Shown: positions 8,697 through 17,967 of the stretch, one piece after another
Layout of the letters: every line of letters starts with the position of its first letter
Numbering within the stretch: position 1 is the stretch's first letter
NCBI GenBank assembly: GCA_965218775.1
Contig: CBDCLS010000005.1
Span: 2,418,001-2,482,000, forward strand
Source: CAUZIZ01 sp965218775
GTDB taxonomy: Bacteria; Acidobacteriota; UBA6911; RPQK01; JAJDTT01
Direction: 5' to 3'
Length of the DNA: 64,000 bases
Translations under genes and position numbers: made by a program
Notes under the pieces: model-generated
What the model was told of the DNA's origin: nothing
Seen by the model: only the letters and a program-made list of their open reading frames with translations
The model's database searches: none

Positions 8697-9230
8697 ATGA
8701 GAACGGCCAACCTGGCGGTCGTAGATGAGGCGATTGACGTGAGTGTGTCGCCCCAGTTCGATGAGGTTTACGAGGGTTACTCGGAGATGGTGTATCGTAC
8801 CGCGCTCCGGGTCACGGGTAACACGGCGGACGCCGAGGACGTGCTGCAAAACGTCTTCCTGCGCGTGTTGAACAATCGGCTTACAATCGATCCGGCAAGG
8901 TCTCCGGAGGCCTACTTGCGGCGTGCTGCTACGAATGCTTCGATCGACCTGCTGCGGCGCAAGGCGGCTCGTCCGGATCGGGGAGCTCCGGCACTGGGCT
9001 TCGAAGGCGAGTATGACGGGATCGCGCACCAGAGCCCCCCACTATTGAAGGAGCGTCTGAGGCGAGCTTTGGCGAAGATCGCGCCGCTGGATGCAGAGTT
9101 GTTTGTCCTCTGCTACCTCGAGGGCTACTCCTATGACGAGCTGGCCGAACTGATGGAGTTGGAACGTGGAACCGTGGCCAGTCGGTTACATCGCATTAGA
9201 GCAGCCCTCCGAAATGATTTGAGCAGATGA
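8697..9230 (+). CDS. ECF-type RNA polymerase sigma factor
   Basis: The product has 177 residues with the two standard domains. Sigma region 2 covers about residues 22-90 (MVYRTALRVTGNTADAEDVL, then QNVFLRVLNN). Region 4 covers about 115-175 (LDAELFVLCYLEGYSYDELA and ERGTVASRLHRIRAALR, the helix-turn-helix that reads the -35 element). The length is normal for the family. GAAGAGGG precedes the ATG by eight bases. It heads a run of six genes with overlaps or tiny gaps; the next gene begins 13 bases after its stop and encodes a protein with a zinc-binding anti-sigma motif. It probably directs transcription of this operon in response to an envelope signal. Confidence 0.9.
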   Translation: MRTANLAVVDEAIDVSVSPQFDEVYEGYSEMVYRTALRVTGNTADAEDVLQNVFLRVLNNRLTIDPARSPEAYLRRAATNASIDLLRRKAARPDRGAPALGFEGEYDGIAHQSPPLLKERLRRALAKIAPLDAELFVLCYLEGYSYDELAELMELERGTVASRLHRIRAALRNDLSR

Positions 9231-9243
9231 AGGGGTCCATCGT

Positions 9244-11742
9244 ATGACAAAAGAGATGACGGAACATCAGTTTGACGAGTTGCTGAAGGGCATGCGCGAA
9301 GAAAGTGCGACGGCCAAAGAGATCGAAGCCGCTCGGGGACGTGTTCGGGATCGCCTGACGGGCTCGACTTCCAAACTGTGCCCGAACTTCCGCCCCCAGT
9401 TGGGCGACTACTTGGAGAACCGGTTAACGGACTCGAGGCGACTGCTGCTCGAGGACCATCTCGGTCGATGCGTCCCCTGTCGGCATGCGCTGGCCGAAGC
9501 AAGAGGCAGAGCGAAGGGCACCCCGACACCAGCGGTGGGTCCTCGCCGGCGTGGCTGGACACGCTGGGCCGTGGCGGCGGGAGTCGTCCTGGCCCTGCTC
9601 TATTTGGGTCGCGATCAGATTGATAGGGCATTGGCTCCGTCGGGTGCTCGAGCAACGGTGCTTTCAGTTTCGGGAGAGGTCCAGGCGCTCCCCGACGGCA
9701 CATTGGAGCCGGGCACAGAGCTCTTCGAAGCCGGGGCGATTCGGACTGGGGCGGGCGCACACGCGATCCTGAGGCTGGGTGACGGCTCCCGGGTCGAGGT
9801 CAACCAGCGCACCAAGCTTTCGGTTCACTCGGCCTGGAGTGGCCAGACCGTTCGCTTGGACTATGGTGATCTGCTGATGGAAGCGACCCCGCAGGGAAGA
9901 GACCGTTTGCGCGTGGTAACCCGTGATTCGATGGTTGCGGTGAAAGGCACGATTTTCGCAGTTTCAAGCGCAACGGCGGGGTCGTTGGTTTCGGTGGTCG
10001 AGGGCGCAGTGGAGGTTCGGCAATCCGGTTTGCAGAAGGTGCTCGAGCCAGGACAACAGCTGGCGTCGAACTCGGCTCTTGAAGGTGTCGGCATCGAGCA
10101 GGCGATTGCCTGGAGCCAGGAGGCGGAGAGGTATTACACCGTGCTAGCCGAGTTGGTGCGTCTCGAGAAAGACCTGGCCGAGCTGGCGGGTCCGGAATTG
10201 CGTACCCAATCACGGTTGGTCCCCCACTTGCCCGCCGAGACGCGCGTTTATTCTGCGATTCCGAATCTGACTGGGACCATAGAGCAGGCTCTCTCGCTAT
10301 TGGATCAGCGGACGGGGGAGAACCAGGTTCTGGATGAGTGGTGGTCTTCGGAGTCAGGCCTTGATCTGCGGGAAATGCTGGATCGCGTACGAGCGATCAC
10401 GCCACTGTTGGGAGAGGAGGTACTCTTTGTATTGGCGGCGGACCCTAATGGATCGAGCGACAGTATTCCCCTGTTGCTGGCAGAGGTTCAACCTGGCAGG
10501 GAAGACGATCTGCACGAAGTAATCGGCAATCTTGAGAGCGACAGCGAGACCGCTTACGAAGTGGACGCGGGGTTGCTTTTGATCTCCGATAGCGCCGAGA
10601 ATTTGATGACCCTGAGCGCCTCGCTGGGCGGCGGCGGTTCTTCGGCGTTCGCTGCGGAGATAGCGAGTCGGTACGAAGGCGGCGTGGGCTGGCTGACGGC
10701 TGTCGATGTCGCAGCACTCGGTTTTGACCTGCAGTTGGATGGGGATGCCGGACAAGTCCTCGGACTGCCGACGATGCACCATCTCTTTCTGGAACAGAGC
10801 TCCGGTGACGGGCCCGAGCGGAGCGAGGCCACCCTCTCGTTCACCGAAGGGCGCATGGGAATGGCTTCGTGGCTCGCCCCACCGGGTCCGGCGGGCTCAG
10901 CGGAGTACGCTTCGAGTGATGCAGCAATCGCTGTGTCCGCCTCCGTGCGCGCGCCAGGTCAGGCGTTTGACGAGATTCTTTCGCGGCTGAGTGAAGACAG
11001 TAAACTCGCGACAGAGATTCATGAGTTCGAGACGGCGACCGGGATCAGTATCGGTCTCGATATCGCCGCGGCTCTGGGCACCGATTTCACGTTCGCAGTC
11101 GAGCGGCCTACGCTTCCCTCCCCCGGTTGGATCGTCGTCTTCGAGACGATCAATCCAGTCGCGCTGGACGAAGCGGCGCGGAGGTGGGTGGAGGCCCACA
11201 ACGATCTGTCAGACGAAGCAGAGATGGACCATTCGATGACCTTCACCGAAGAGGCCGTGAGCGGCCGCGCCTGGAAGTCGATCCGCCTGAGCCGCTCGGG
11301 AGGGCAGGATTCCGTCCAGGAGCCGACTCGATCGATGGAGCTTCATTGGACCTACGACCGCGGCTACTTGATTGCATCGACGGACCGAGCCCTGGCGATG
11401 CGAGCAATTGCGGTCCGTGACTCGGGGTCGCCGTTGATTTACACTGACGCTTTCCAGCGGCGGTTCCCCGTGACTTCGAATCTGCACCATTCGGGATTCT
11501 TATGGTTCAATACGAACGGAGTGGTGGCCGACCTTGCGTCGATCGTCGAGAGCCCGGTACTACGGAATCTGCTCGAGAGTCGAGAGTCCATACTAGTCGT
11601 ATTCGACGGTGAGGCGGAACGGATTCACGCCGCGAGTCGTACCGGCTTGACGAGTGCCCTCTTGAACGCGATGTTGCTAGGCGGCTTCGGTCACGCCGCT
11701 CCGCCCAGCGATGATTCGACTTCGGACAACCCCAATTTGTGA
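9244..11742 (+). CDS. anti-sigma-like ZAS/FecR-domain membrane protein with large extracytoplasmic domain
   Basis: The product has 832 residues. The cytoplasmic N-terminus carries a ZAS-type zinc motif (H-x3-C-x2-C in EDHLGRCVPC, residues ~76-83), the signature of anti-sigma factors. One transmembrane helix follows (WAVAAGVVLALLYLG, ~102-116). A FecR-like domain spans about 130-280 (VLSVSGEVQALPDG, AGAIRTGAGAHAILRLGDGS, VRLDYGDLLMEA, VAVKGTIFAVS). The remaining ~520 residues, from LPAETRVYSAIPNL on, resemble DUF3352-type proteins and would face the periplasm. Anti-sigma proteins usually lack so large an outer domain, so this looks like a sensor fusion. Its stop overlaps the GTG start of the next gene (GTGA), showing translational coupling. 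Confidence 0.78.
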   Translation: MTKEMTEHQFDELLKGMREESATAKEIEAARGRVRDRLTGSTSKLCPNFRPQLGDYLENRLTDSRRLLLEDHLGRCVPCRHALAEARGRAKGTPTPAVGPRRRGWTRWAVAAGVVLALLYLGRDQIDRALAPSGARATVLSVSGEVQALPDGTLEPGTELFEAGAIRTGAGAHAILRLGDGSRVEVNQRTKLSVHSAWSGQTVRLDYGDLLMEATPQGRDRLRVVTRDSMVAVKGTIFAVSSATAGSLVSVVEGAVEVRQSGLQKVLEPGQQLASNSALEGVGIEQAIAWSQEAERYYTVLAELVRLEKDLAELAGPELRTQSRLVPHLPAETRVYSAIPNLTGTIEQALSLLDQRTGENQVLDEWWSSESGLDLREMLDRVRAITPLLGEEVLFVLAADPNGSSDSIPLLLAEVQPGREDDLHEVIGNLESDSETAYEVDAGLLLISDSAENLMTLSASLGGGGSSAFAAEIASRYEGGVGWLTAVDVAALGFDLQLDGDAGQVLGLPTMHHLFLEQSSGDGPERSEATLSFTEGRMGMASWLAPPGPAGSAEYASSDAAIAVSASVRAPGQAFDEILSRLSEDSKLATEIHEFETATGISIGLDIAAALGTDFTFAVERPTLPSPGWIVVFETINPVALDEAARRWVEAHNDLSDEAEMDHSMTFTEEAVSGRAWKSIRLSRSGGQDSVQEPTRSMELHWTYDRGYLIASTDRALAMRAIAVRDSGSPLIYTDAFQRRFPVTSNLHHSGFLWFNTNGVVADLASIVESPVLRNLLESRESILVVFDGEAERIHAASRTGLTSALLNAMLLGGFGHAAPPSDDSTSDNPNL

Positions 11743-12728
11743 CCCCGGTTATTGAGCTTCAGAACCTGAGCGTTAGTCTCGGAGGGCGGGACATCCTGAA
11801 AGATATCTCCGCCCGTCTGGGCGTGGTCGGCTCCGGCAAGGCAATTGGCCTGTTGGGGCCGAACGGCGCCGGGAAATCCACTCTGATACTTGCGTTGCTC
11901 GGATTTCATAAGGCCTCCGGTGGGTCGGCGCGGATTCTCGGCTTCGATTGTCATGCTAAGTCGAGCGAGGTCAAGACGCGTGTCGGCTATATGCCCGAGA
12001 ACGAAGCCTTCATTGCGGGCATGACTGCTGTCCGTTTCCTGCGTTTGATGGCTGAACTTTCGGGACTTCCGGAACGCAGCGCGCTCGAGAAGGCACACGA
12101 AGTCCTATTTCACGTCGGACTCGGAGAAGCCCGCTACCGTGCCCTGGGCACGTATTCGTTCGGCATGAAGCAGCTGGCCAAGCTGGCTCAGGCGGTCGTG
12201 CATGGGCCGGAATTGGTGATCCTCGATGAACCGACCAACGGACTCGATCCACCGGCACGCGCTCGAATGCTTCGCTTGGTACGCGAAATGAAAGAGCAGC
12301 ACGGGATGAACGTGGTGCTGTCTTCCCACCTCTTGCGCGATGTAGAGGAGATTTGCGACGAGGTGGTCATCCTCAACGACGGTCGAATTGTCCACCATGC
12401 GAATCTGGAAGAGGAGCGCCGGGCGAACCAGCGCTTCGTGGAGCTCGATGTCTCAGGGAACGATGATGGTTTGGCGGACGCACTGCAGGAACAGAACGCG
12501 GAGGGCGTGACGGAGGGGAATGGACGCTGGCGGATCGTGCTGCCACCGGGTGTCAATCTAGATGTTGTTTGGCGTGTGACGGCGCAGGAAAACCTTGATG
12601 TCCATCACATGACCCATCGGCGCGACACGCTCGAGGAGATCTTTTTCAAGGCCGTCGGACAGATTCAGGGGATGCCCGGAGAAGCAGCCTCCCCGACTCA
12701 GGAGGTGGTCCAGAATGGCGGTTCATAG
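11739..12728 (+). CDS. ABC transporter ATP-binding protein (first of two)
   Basis: The product has 329 residues. Walker A is GPNGAGKST (~46-54), the signature region reads YSFGMKQLAK (bacitracin-exporter-like variant of LSGGQ), Walker B is LVILDEPTNGLDP, and the switch histidine is in VVLSSHLL. The C-terminal ~100 residues form the extra domain seen in ABC-2-type export ATPases. The GTG start overlaps the previous stop by four bases, and the end overlaps the following permease by 14 bases. The substrate is unknown; possibilities are an antimicrobial lipid or peptide, or an envelope component. The N-terminal segment LGVVGSGKAIGL just before Walker A is unusual. Confidence 0.9.
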   Translation: MTPVIELQNLSVSLGGRDILKDISARLGVVGSGKAIGLLGPNGAGKSTLILALLGFHKASGGSARILGFDCHAKSSEVKTRVGYMPENEAFIAGMTAVRFLRLMAELSGLPERSALEKAHEVLFHVGLGEARYRALGTYSFGMKQLAKLAQAVVHGPELVILDEPTNGLDPPARARMLRLVREMKEQHGMNVVLSSHLLRDVEEICDEVVILNDGRIVHHANLEEERRANQRFVELDVSGNDDGLADALQEQNAEGVTEGNGRWRIVLPPGVNLDVVWRVTAQENLDVHHMTHRRDTLEEIFFKAVGQIQGMPGEAASPTQEVVQNGGS

Positions 12729-13575
12729 GCGCGGCTATCGGCGCTACGATGGCCCCGTCACCAGACGCTCGTCGCGCCTGATGGTGTTGCCGCGGTTCGC
12801 TTGGGAAGAGCTGATGCGCGACCGTCGCATCCTCGTTTTCCTTCTCCTCGCATTGTTCTGGCCGGTCGCCTGCCTGATGTTTATCTACCTTTCGAATCAT
12901 GCCGAGCTACTGCTGGGTTTTTCCGATTCGTTCTTGGAATTCCTCAGAATCGACGGACAGTTTTTCGTGACCTTCATGCGGGTGCAGGCAACCTTCGCGA
13001 CCTTCCTGGCGGCCTTCGCAGGTCCCAGCCTGATTGCGCCCGATCTCGCCAACGGGGCGCTGCCACTCTACTTCAGCCGTCCCTTGTCGCGTCCCGAGTA
13101 CATCCTGGCGCGGATGCTGGCTCTCGTCGGGGTGCTTTCACCGGTGACATGGGTTCCTGGCATGGTCTTGTTCTTCGTACAGACAGGTCTGGCGGGCTGG
13201 AACTGGTCCGTAGAAAACTGGGTTCTGGGCGCCGGAATCCTAATCGGTTTCCTGCTCTGGATCCTCTTTGTGGCCCTGGTTGCGATGACGTGCTCCGCCT
13301 ATGTGAGGTGGAGGATCGTCGCCGGCGGACTGGTACTGGGGTTCTTTTTCGTGCTGGCCGGTGCCGCAGAACTGACAAGCTCGGTTCTGCGGGCACAATG
13401 GCCGGCTGCTTTCAACCCCGCGCATGCGATGTATCAGGTCTGGTGCTCGATGCTGGGTGTTGAAGCGCTGCCCGGGCCTGACGCTCTTCAGTGTTTTCTG
13501 ACCATGGCGGCGTTCTCCGTCCTTCTGCTCTACGTTCTCCACCGCAAGCTGCGGCCTGTCGAGGTGGTTTCGTGA
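12715..13575 (+). CDS. ABC-2-type transporter permease (first of two)
   Basis: The product has 286 residues with about six hydrophobic segments, including ILVFLLLALFWPVACLMFIY, ATFATFLAAFAGPSLIAPDL and VLGFFFVLAGAAELTSSVL. The motif GALPLYFSRPLSRPEYILAR between helices 2 and 3 is typical of ABC-2 exporters. The basic N-terminus (MAVHRRGYRRYDGP) matches many acidobacterial and myxobacterial homologues. It is translated from within the end of the ATPase gene, and its stop overlaps the next GTG start, so it surely partners the preceding ATPase. Confidence 0.85.
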   Translation: MAVHRRGYRRYDGPVTRRSSRLMVLPRFAWEELMRDRRILVFLLLALFWPVACLMFIYLSNHAELLLGFSDSFLEFLRIDGQFFVTFMRVQATFATFLAAFAGPSLIAPDLANGALPLYFSRPLSRPEYILARMLALVGVLSPVTWVPGMVLFFVQTGLAGWNWSVENWVLGAGILIGFLLWILFVALVAMTCSAYVRWRIVAGGLVLGFFFVLAGAAELTSSVLRAQWPAAFNPAHAMYQVWCSMLGVEALPGPDALQCFLTMAAFSVLLLYVLHRKLRPVEVVS

Positions 13576-14507
13576 CCTCCTCTCCCGAGATCGCCCTCAA
13601 CGACGTGTCGAAGTTCTACGGCGAGGTGCTGGGCGTCAATCGGGTAACCCTGCGGATTCCCGTCGGGATCACCGGCCTGGTGGGGCCGAATGGCTCGGGT
13701 AAGACCACCTTGATGAATTTGATGGCCGGGCTGATCCATCCAGACGGCGGTACTATTACGGTTCGCGGACTGTCGCCCCGCGACCCGGAGCGGCTGATGC
13801 GCATCACCGGATACGCAACCCAGTACGACTCCGCGCCGAGGGGCTCGACAGGGTTCCAGTTCGTCTCGACCGGGCTGCTGCTGGCCGGTCACTCGCCGGA
13901 GGAAGCCGAACGGCTCACCTGGGAGGCACTCGAGCAGGTGGGGATGAGCGAGGCGGCGCATCGCAAGGTAGCCGCCTATTCCAAGGGGATGCGACAGGGA
14001 GTACGCCTGGCGCAGGCGATCGCCCACGATCCCGAGGTGATCATCCTCGATGAGCCGTTGAACGGTCTTGATCCGCTGGCTCGTGCCGAGACCATCACTC
14101 TCTTCAAGCGCCTTGCCCAGCAAGGACGGCACGTCGTTCTCTCTAGCCATGTCCTTCAAGAAGTGGACCTGATTTCCGACCGAGTCATCCTGATCGCGAA
14201 CGGTGGGGTCGTCGCTGAGGGAAACATCCGAGGCGTGCGCGAGGAGATGCGCGAACACCCAAGCCAGTTCCTGATCCGCTGCCGCGAGGCTTCCCGGGTT
14301 GCTTCACTGCTGTTTGAGCAGGACCACGTCACGCGAGTCCAGCTCCACGAGGACCGTCTGGGGCTACTCGTTTCGACGCGCAGCCGCAAGGAGTTGTCAC
14401 GAGCCCTGAAGCGCATCTCATTGGCGGGACATACAGTCGAGCAAATGATGGCGGTCGACGAAGACGTCGACGCGCTCTACCAGTACCTGATTGGAGGCGA
14501 CGAATGA
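13572..14507 (+). CDS. ABC transporter ATP-binding protein (second)
   Basis: I chose the GTG at 13572, which overlaps the previous TGA (GTGA), giving 311 residues beginning VTSSPEIALNDVSKFYGEV. A longer frame starting at 13491 would read through the permease end and adds 27 unlikely residues. Walker A is GPNGSGKTT, the signature region YSKGMRQGVRLAQ, Walker B VIILDEPLNGLDP, and the switch histidine VVLSSHVLQ. It is clearly related to the first ATPase but diverged, so the operon codes for two exporters or one heteromeric exporter. It ends with an ATGA overlap with the second permease. Confidence 0.88.
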   Translation: MTSSPEIALNDVSKFYGEVLGVNRVTLRIPVGITGLVGPNGSGKTTLMNLMAGLIHPDGGTITVRGLSPRDPERLMRITGYATQYDSAPRGSTGFQFVSTGLLLAGHSPEEAERLTWEALEQVGMSEAAHRKVAAYSKGMRQGVRLAQAIAHDPEVIILDEPLNGLDPLARAETITLFKRLAQQGRHVVLSSHVLQEVDLISDRVILIANGGVVAEGNIRGVREEMREHPSQFLIRCREASRVASLLFEQDHVTRVQLHEDRLGLLVSTRSRKELSRALKRISLAGHTVEQMMAVDEDVDALYQYLIGGDE

Positions 14508-15571
14508 GCACCGCGTTGCGCCTGCGGCAGGTCTGGAGGATCATGCGACTCCAACTGCGGCGCGTCTTCTTTTCGCGGCGCAGTGCCTGGGTGTACTTGC
14601 TGGCGCTGTTTCCCGCCTTCATCTTTTTTGTCCATGGGCTTCATGTAAAGGTCATGCAGCGTAATTGGGCCGATAAGATAACGCCAGTTTCCGCGCTGGA
14701 GACAATCCGGAAGGGTGACTTGGAAACGGAAATTCTGGGGTTAACCGGCACTCCGGTGAGTGACCGCCAGTTCACTCTCAGAGGCAAGGATTCCGAAGTT
14801 GACTACCGCGACATCGGGTTCTTCGACGGCGAACGCCGTTGGACCTTGCGCTTCAAGGCAGGCGTTCTGCAACGCATAAACAGCAATCTGTTGATCGACA
14901 TCCATGAAGATCGCTCCGCCTTCGCGTTCGTCTTTCACAATTTCTACCTGCGTCTCGCGATCTTCTTCGGTTGCCTGGGCATCTTCATGAATCTCTTCCG
15001 AGGTGAGATGCTCGACAAAACATTGCACTACTGGTTTCTGGTACCAGCGAGGCGCGAAGTCTTATTGGTGGGTCAGTACCTTGCTGGATTGGTCGCGGCC
15101 GTGGCGATTTTCACGGCGGGCGCCTGGACATCCTACGCAGCCATGCTGTGGCCCCAGGACCCCGCTGAGCTGGCCGTGTTTTGGCAGAGTCAGGGGCTGT
15201 CACACGCCTTCCAGTATGCCGCTGCGGCTGCGTTGGGATGCGTGGGATACGGAAGTGTTTTTCTGGCGGCCGGGGTGCTGCTACGTAATCCGATCGTACC
15301 CGCGATTGTAATCCTGTTTTGGGAGGGCGTGATCGGCACGCTTCCCTCCGCGCTGCAGAAGCTAAGTGTGCTCTATTACGTGCAATCACTGACTCCGCAC
15401 CCCATCCCCATCGAATCCGGGGCACCCTTGTTGATCCGTCTGCTGGTGGCTCCTGCCGAACCACCGTCGATTGCTGTCGCCGTCCTGGGACTCTTCAGCC
15501 TGGCCGGTCTGGTTCTATGGATTGCATCCCGCACCGTCCGACGGCTCGAGATCGACTACGGCACCGACTGA
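14504..15571 (+). CDS. ABC-2-type transporter permease (second)
   Basis: The product has 355 residues. A first helix (SAWVYLLALFPAFIFFVHGL) is followed by a ~110-residue soluble loop (TPVSALETIRKGDLE to LRFKAGVLQ) and then about five helices, including LAIFFGCLGIFMNLF and VAVLGLFSLAGLVLW. The segment GEMLDKTLHYWFLVPARREV corresponds to the substrate-coupling region of ABC-2 exporters. It is the last gene of the sigma/anti-sigma/ABC operon. A copy of the dispersed stem-loop repeat lies 35 bases after its stop and could terminate the transcript. Confidence 0.82.
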   Translation: MSTALRLRQVWRIMRLQLRRVFFSRRSAWVYLLALFPAFIFFVHGLHVKVMQRNWADKITPVSALETIRKGDLETEILGLTGTPVSDRQFTLRGKDSEVDYRDIGFFDGERRWTLRFKAGVLQRINSNLLIDIHEDRSAFAFVFHNFYLRLAIFFGCLGIFMNLFRGEMLDKTLHYWFLVPARREVLLVGQYLAGLVAAVAIFTAGAWTSYAAMLWPQDPAELAVFWQSQGLSHAFQYAAAAALGCVGYGSVFLAAGVLLRNPIVPAIVILFWEGVIGTLPSALQKLSVLYYVQSLTPHPIPIESGAPLLIRLLVAPAEPPSIAVAVLGLFSLAGLVLWIASRTVRRLEIDYGTD

Positions 15572-15605
15572 GTCTCCGCCGTCCGAGCCAAGGGCTCGGA
15601 AGAAT

Positions 15606-15635
15606 AAGACTTCGGCCTGGAGGCCAAAGCTACGT
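15606..15635 (-). repeat. dispersed stem-loop repeat, copy 2
   Basis: Same sequence as at 8289 and 23718, in inverted orientation. It forms the same eight-base stem with a TCCA/TGGA loop. It lies between the end of the ABC operon and the convergent PPC gene. Confidence 0.75.
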
Positions 15636-15726
15636 TCGACAATGAAGTTTCAGGTCAGTGCCACTGTCCGATCATCCGATGCTTCCGGCTCAGAGGACAG
15701 AGTAAAGACCTCTGGGGGTCCTTTGT

Positions 15727-17967
15727 CTAGCGACCGGCTCGAATCTTGTTTCCGGGAACCACTTTTAGATTGATGGCTTCCGTGTAAATCCAGTGATCTC
15801 GAACCTTGGCCTCGGCCGAGACCTCGAAAGTGCCCAGAGGCGTCTCGGAATCTGCCTTGAGGACCAGTGCAATCTGGTTGTTCTGTCGGGATGCGGAATC
15901 GACCGTGACGCCTGAGGGGAGATCCTTGACGATGACTGGAATGTCTCCAGGGATGTTCTCGGCCCGCAGCGACAGTGTAGCGGAGCTTCCCTGGGCCAGG
16001 TTCAGCGCCGGACCCATCCGGCCTCCTCCGTGCTCGTCGGAGACCGAGAGATAACCTGCCAACGGCTCAACTATGGTGAGGGAAGTCCCAGGAAGGGGGC
16101 GCCGGGTATAGTTCCACGCGTCCAGCAGGGGACCCATGATGAGGGTCGTCTCGGCCTCTACCACCCGCCCATCCTCAAGTGTCTCTTCGCTTGTGGGAGC
16201 GCCGCGGACTTTGAAGGCATGAGTGCCCAGAGGCTGGGACTCGGGGATATGGATGCGGAAGGGGATCTCGGGGATGATCATATCGGCCCCGTCAGCGTTG
16301 GGCTCGAAGAGCTGATCGGCTCGGAACTTTGCCTTGCCGGGTTCGACTGAGCCCGGCAGGCCCTCGAACCAGATCGAAACTTCCCCCTGGAAGCCGGCCT
16401 CGCGCACCAGGTGTACCTTGATCTGGGTCGAGCCCCCCGGAGCTACGTTCACGTTCTCCGGTGTTGTGAAGAGCTGAAAGGTGGGCTTCTCGCTTTTTAC
16501 CTTCAGGCGATAGACATACCCGGGACCGCCCCGGTTGAGACGATCCTTGACGGTCAGAAACAGGCGACCAGCGCGCTCAGGCGTGTAGAAGAGACTGGAG
16601 TCTGGGTTACCGATCAAGGTCCCCTGACCCGCCACGACGTCGTCACTCTCTGCCAGCGCCCTTCCCGACGCGTCCTTCAATACCAGGACGGTGTCCAGAT
16701 CGGGAACACCCAACTGAGCCGCAACGGTCCACAGGTGCAGGGGGCGTCCGGCCTCTGCCTGGATCTCGTAGGTATCCTGCTCGCCGGGGCTTTCCAGCTG
16801 GCCATGCACACCATAGGGACCCTGTTGCCAATCGGCCGAGCCTGTCTGTCCCTCGACGTACTCTGTCCAGCCACTTAGCTCCAGAAACGGACCATCGAGC
16901 ACCCCATTGGAGCTTTCGATCCAGGCTCGCCAGAGGCCGCTGCGCGCTCCACCGGGGACCGAGAATTCGACTTCCACCGACTCGGGACGCGCTTGCAGCA
17001 CCTTCCCTTCGATTCGATCGATATCTCTACTGGTGGGAGGATCGGTTTCAAACCGGATCGGCACCGTGAAGGGGTAGGTCATGCGGGCATACTCGGCCCC
17101 TCGCAGGCGGGTCAGATAGACTTTCTTGGTGCCTTCCAGAGCCGAGCCGGCAAGTATCATCCGACTGGTTCTGCCAGCCGCAAGGGCAAGAGGCGCCAGG
17201 TGATGTACGGTTGGCAGCGACGTCAATCTCAGCATGTAGGAACAGTTCTTCCCGAAATTGAAGCCCCGAGCTCCTCGATATTGGTCCAGCTTGACGTAGT
17301 AGGTACCTCCGGTTTCGAAGGTCTTCTCGAGAAAGGGAGTCTCGTCATAGAAGCTACGATCGTCGTTGAAGGCTACTTCGCCACCGGATTTGTCCAGAAG
17401 GGACATCTTGGATTCCACGGCCGAGCCAAACTCGATGGACCGGAAGTCAAAGGTCCAGCGTTGACCCGCCGTCACCTGGATTGCAAAGAAATCTGCATCG
17501 GCAGCTCCATCGAGCCGTCCCTGAACCGTTCGTGGTAGATCTGTCACCGGCTGGGCTTGTTTCCAGGTGTCGTTGGGTTCTACTTCTAGAAGATCGGAGA
17601 ACTGGTCCACGTTGAACAGAGCCGATGTAGAATGACCTTCTCGGGTCAAGACCCTGAGCAGGTGTGGACCCAGGGCCGCTCCGGGGGCAATCTCGACGAT
17701 GCCCACCAGTTTCCCGCGACTTGCTTCCAGGGTCCGTTTCCAGACCAGGTCCTGACAGTCGAATTCAACCCGGACCGGATTGGACAGGCCTCCGGCGGCA
17801 CGGGTGCTGTATCTGACCTTCTTCTGGCTTAGGATCTCCAGGTTGACCGAGGTCCCTTGCTGTCCCCCCAGAGGGGAGATGCGGGCGATCTCCAGGTGTC
17901 GGTCAGCCGCTCCAGCTGAAGCGGAAAGGGCCAGCCAGAGGAACAGAAACCAGGAGTCCCTCCTCAA
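15727..17967 (-). CDS. secreted protein with pre-peptidase C-terminal (PPC) domains
   Basis: The product has 746 residues with a signal peptide (LFLWLALSASAGAA). PPC-type repeats are seen at EVEPNDTWKQAQPVTDLPRT with VQGRLDGAADADFFAI, and again at VHGQLESPGEQDTYEIQAEA. Both have the E-P-N-D and D-x-D-x-Y/F patterns. The C-terminal part has Ig-like strands (SVEPGKAKFRADQLF, IPGDIPVIVKDLPSGVT). Such proteins usually accompany DUF1501 and DUF1549/1553 genes in Planctomycetota and Acidobacteriota, as here. The start is a TTG overlapping the stop of the DUF1501 gene (TTGA), so translation is coupled. An extracellular binding or scaffolding role is inferred. Confidence 0.82.
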   Translation of the reverse strand: MRRDSWFLFLWLALSASAGAADRHLEIARISPLGGQQGTSVNLEILSQKKVRYSTRAAGGLSNPVRVEFDCQDLVWKRTLEASRGKLVGIVEIAPGAALGPHLLRVLTREGHSTSALFNVDQFSDLLEVEPNDTWKQAQPVTDLPRTVQGRLDGAADADFFAIQVTAGQRWTFDFRSIEFGSAVESKMSLLDKSGGEVAFNDDRSFYDETPFLEKTFETGGTYYVKLDQYRGARGFNFGKNCSYMLRLTSLPTVHHLAPLALAAGRTSRMILAGSALEGTKKVYLTRLRGAEYARMTYPFTVPIRFETDPPTSRDIDRIEGKVLQARPESVEVEFSVPGGARSGLWRAWIESSNGVLDGPFLELSGWTEYVEGQTGSADWQQGPYGVHGQLESPGEQDTYEIQAEAGRPLHLWTVAAQLGVPDLDTVLVLKDASGRALAESDDVVAGQGTLIGNPDSSLFYTPERAGRLFLTVKDRLNRGGPGYVYRLKVKSEKPTFQLFTTPENVNVAPGGSTQIKVHLVREAGFQGEVSIWFEGLPGSVEPGKAKFRADQLFEPNADGADMIIPEIPFRIHIPESQPLGTHAFKVRGAPTSEETLEDGRVVEAETTLIMGPLLDAWNYTRRPLPGTSLTIVEPLAGYLSVSDEHGGGRMGPALNLAQGSSATLSLRAENIPGDIPVIVKDLPSGVTVDSASRQNNQIALVLKADSETPLGTFEVSAEAKVRDHWIYTEAINLKVVPGNKIRAGR

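Noticed and set aside
13491..13571. A longer N-terminus for the second ABC ATPase
   Set aside because: It would overlap the permease by 85 bases; the GTG at 13572 gives a standard stop/start overlap and the expected N-terminal strand.
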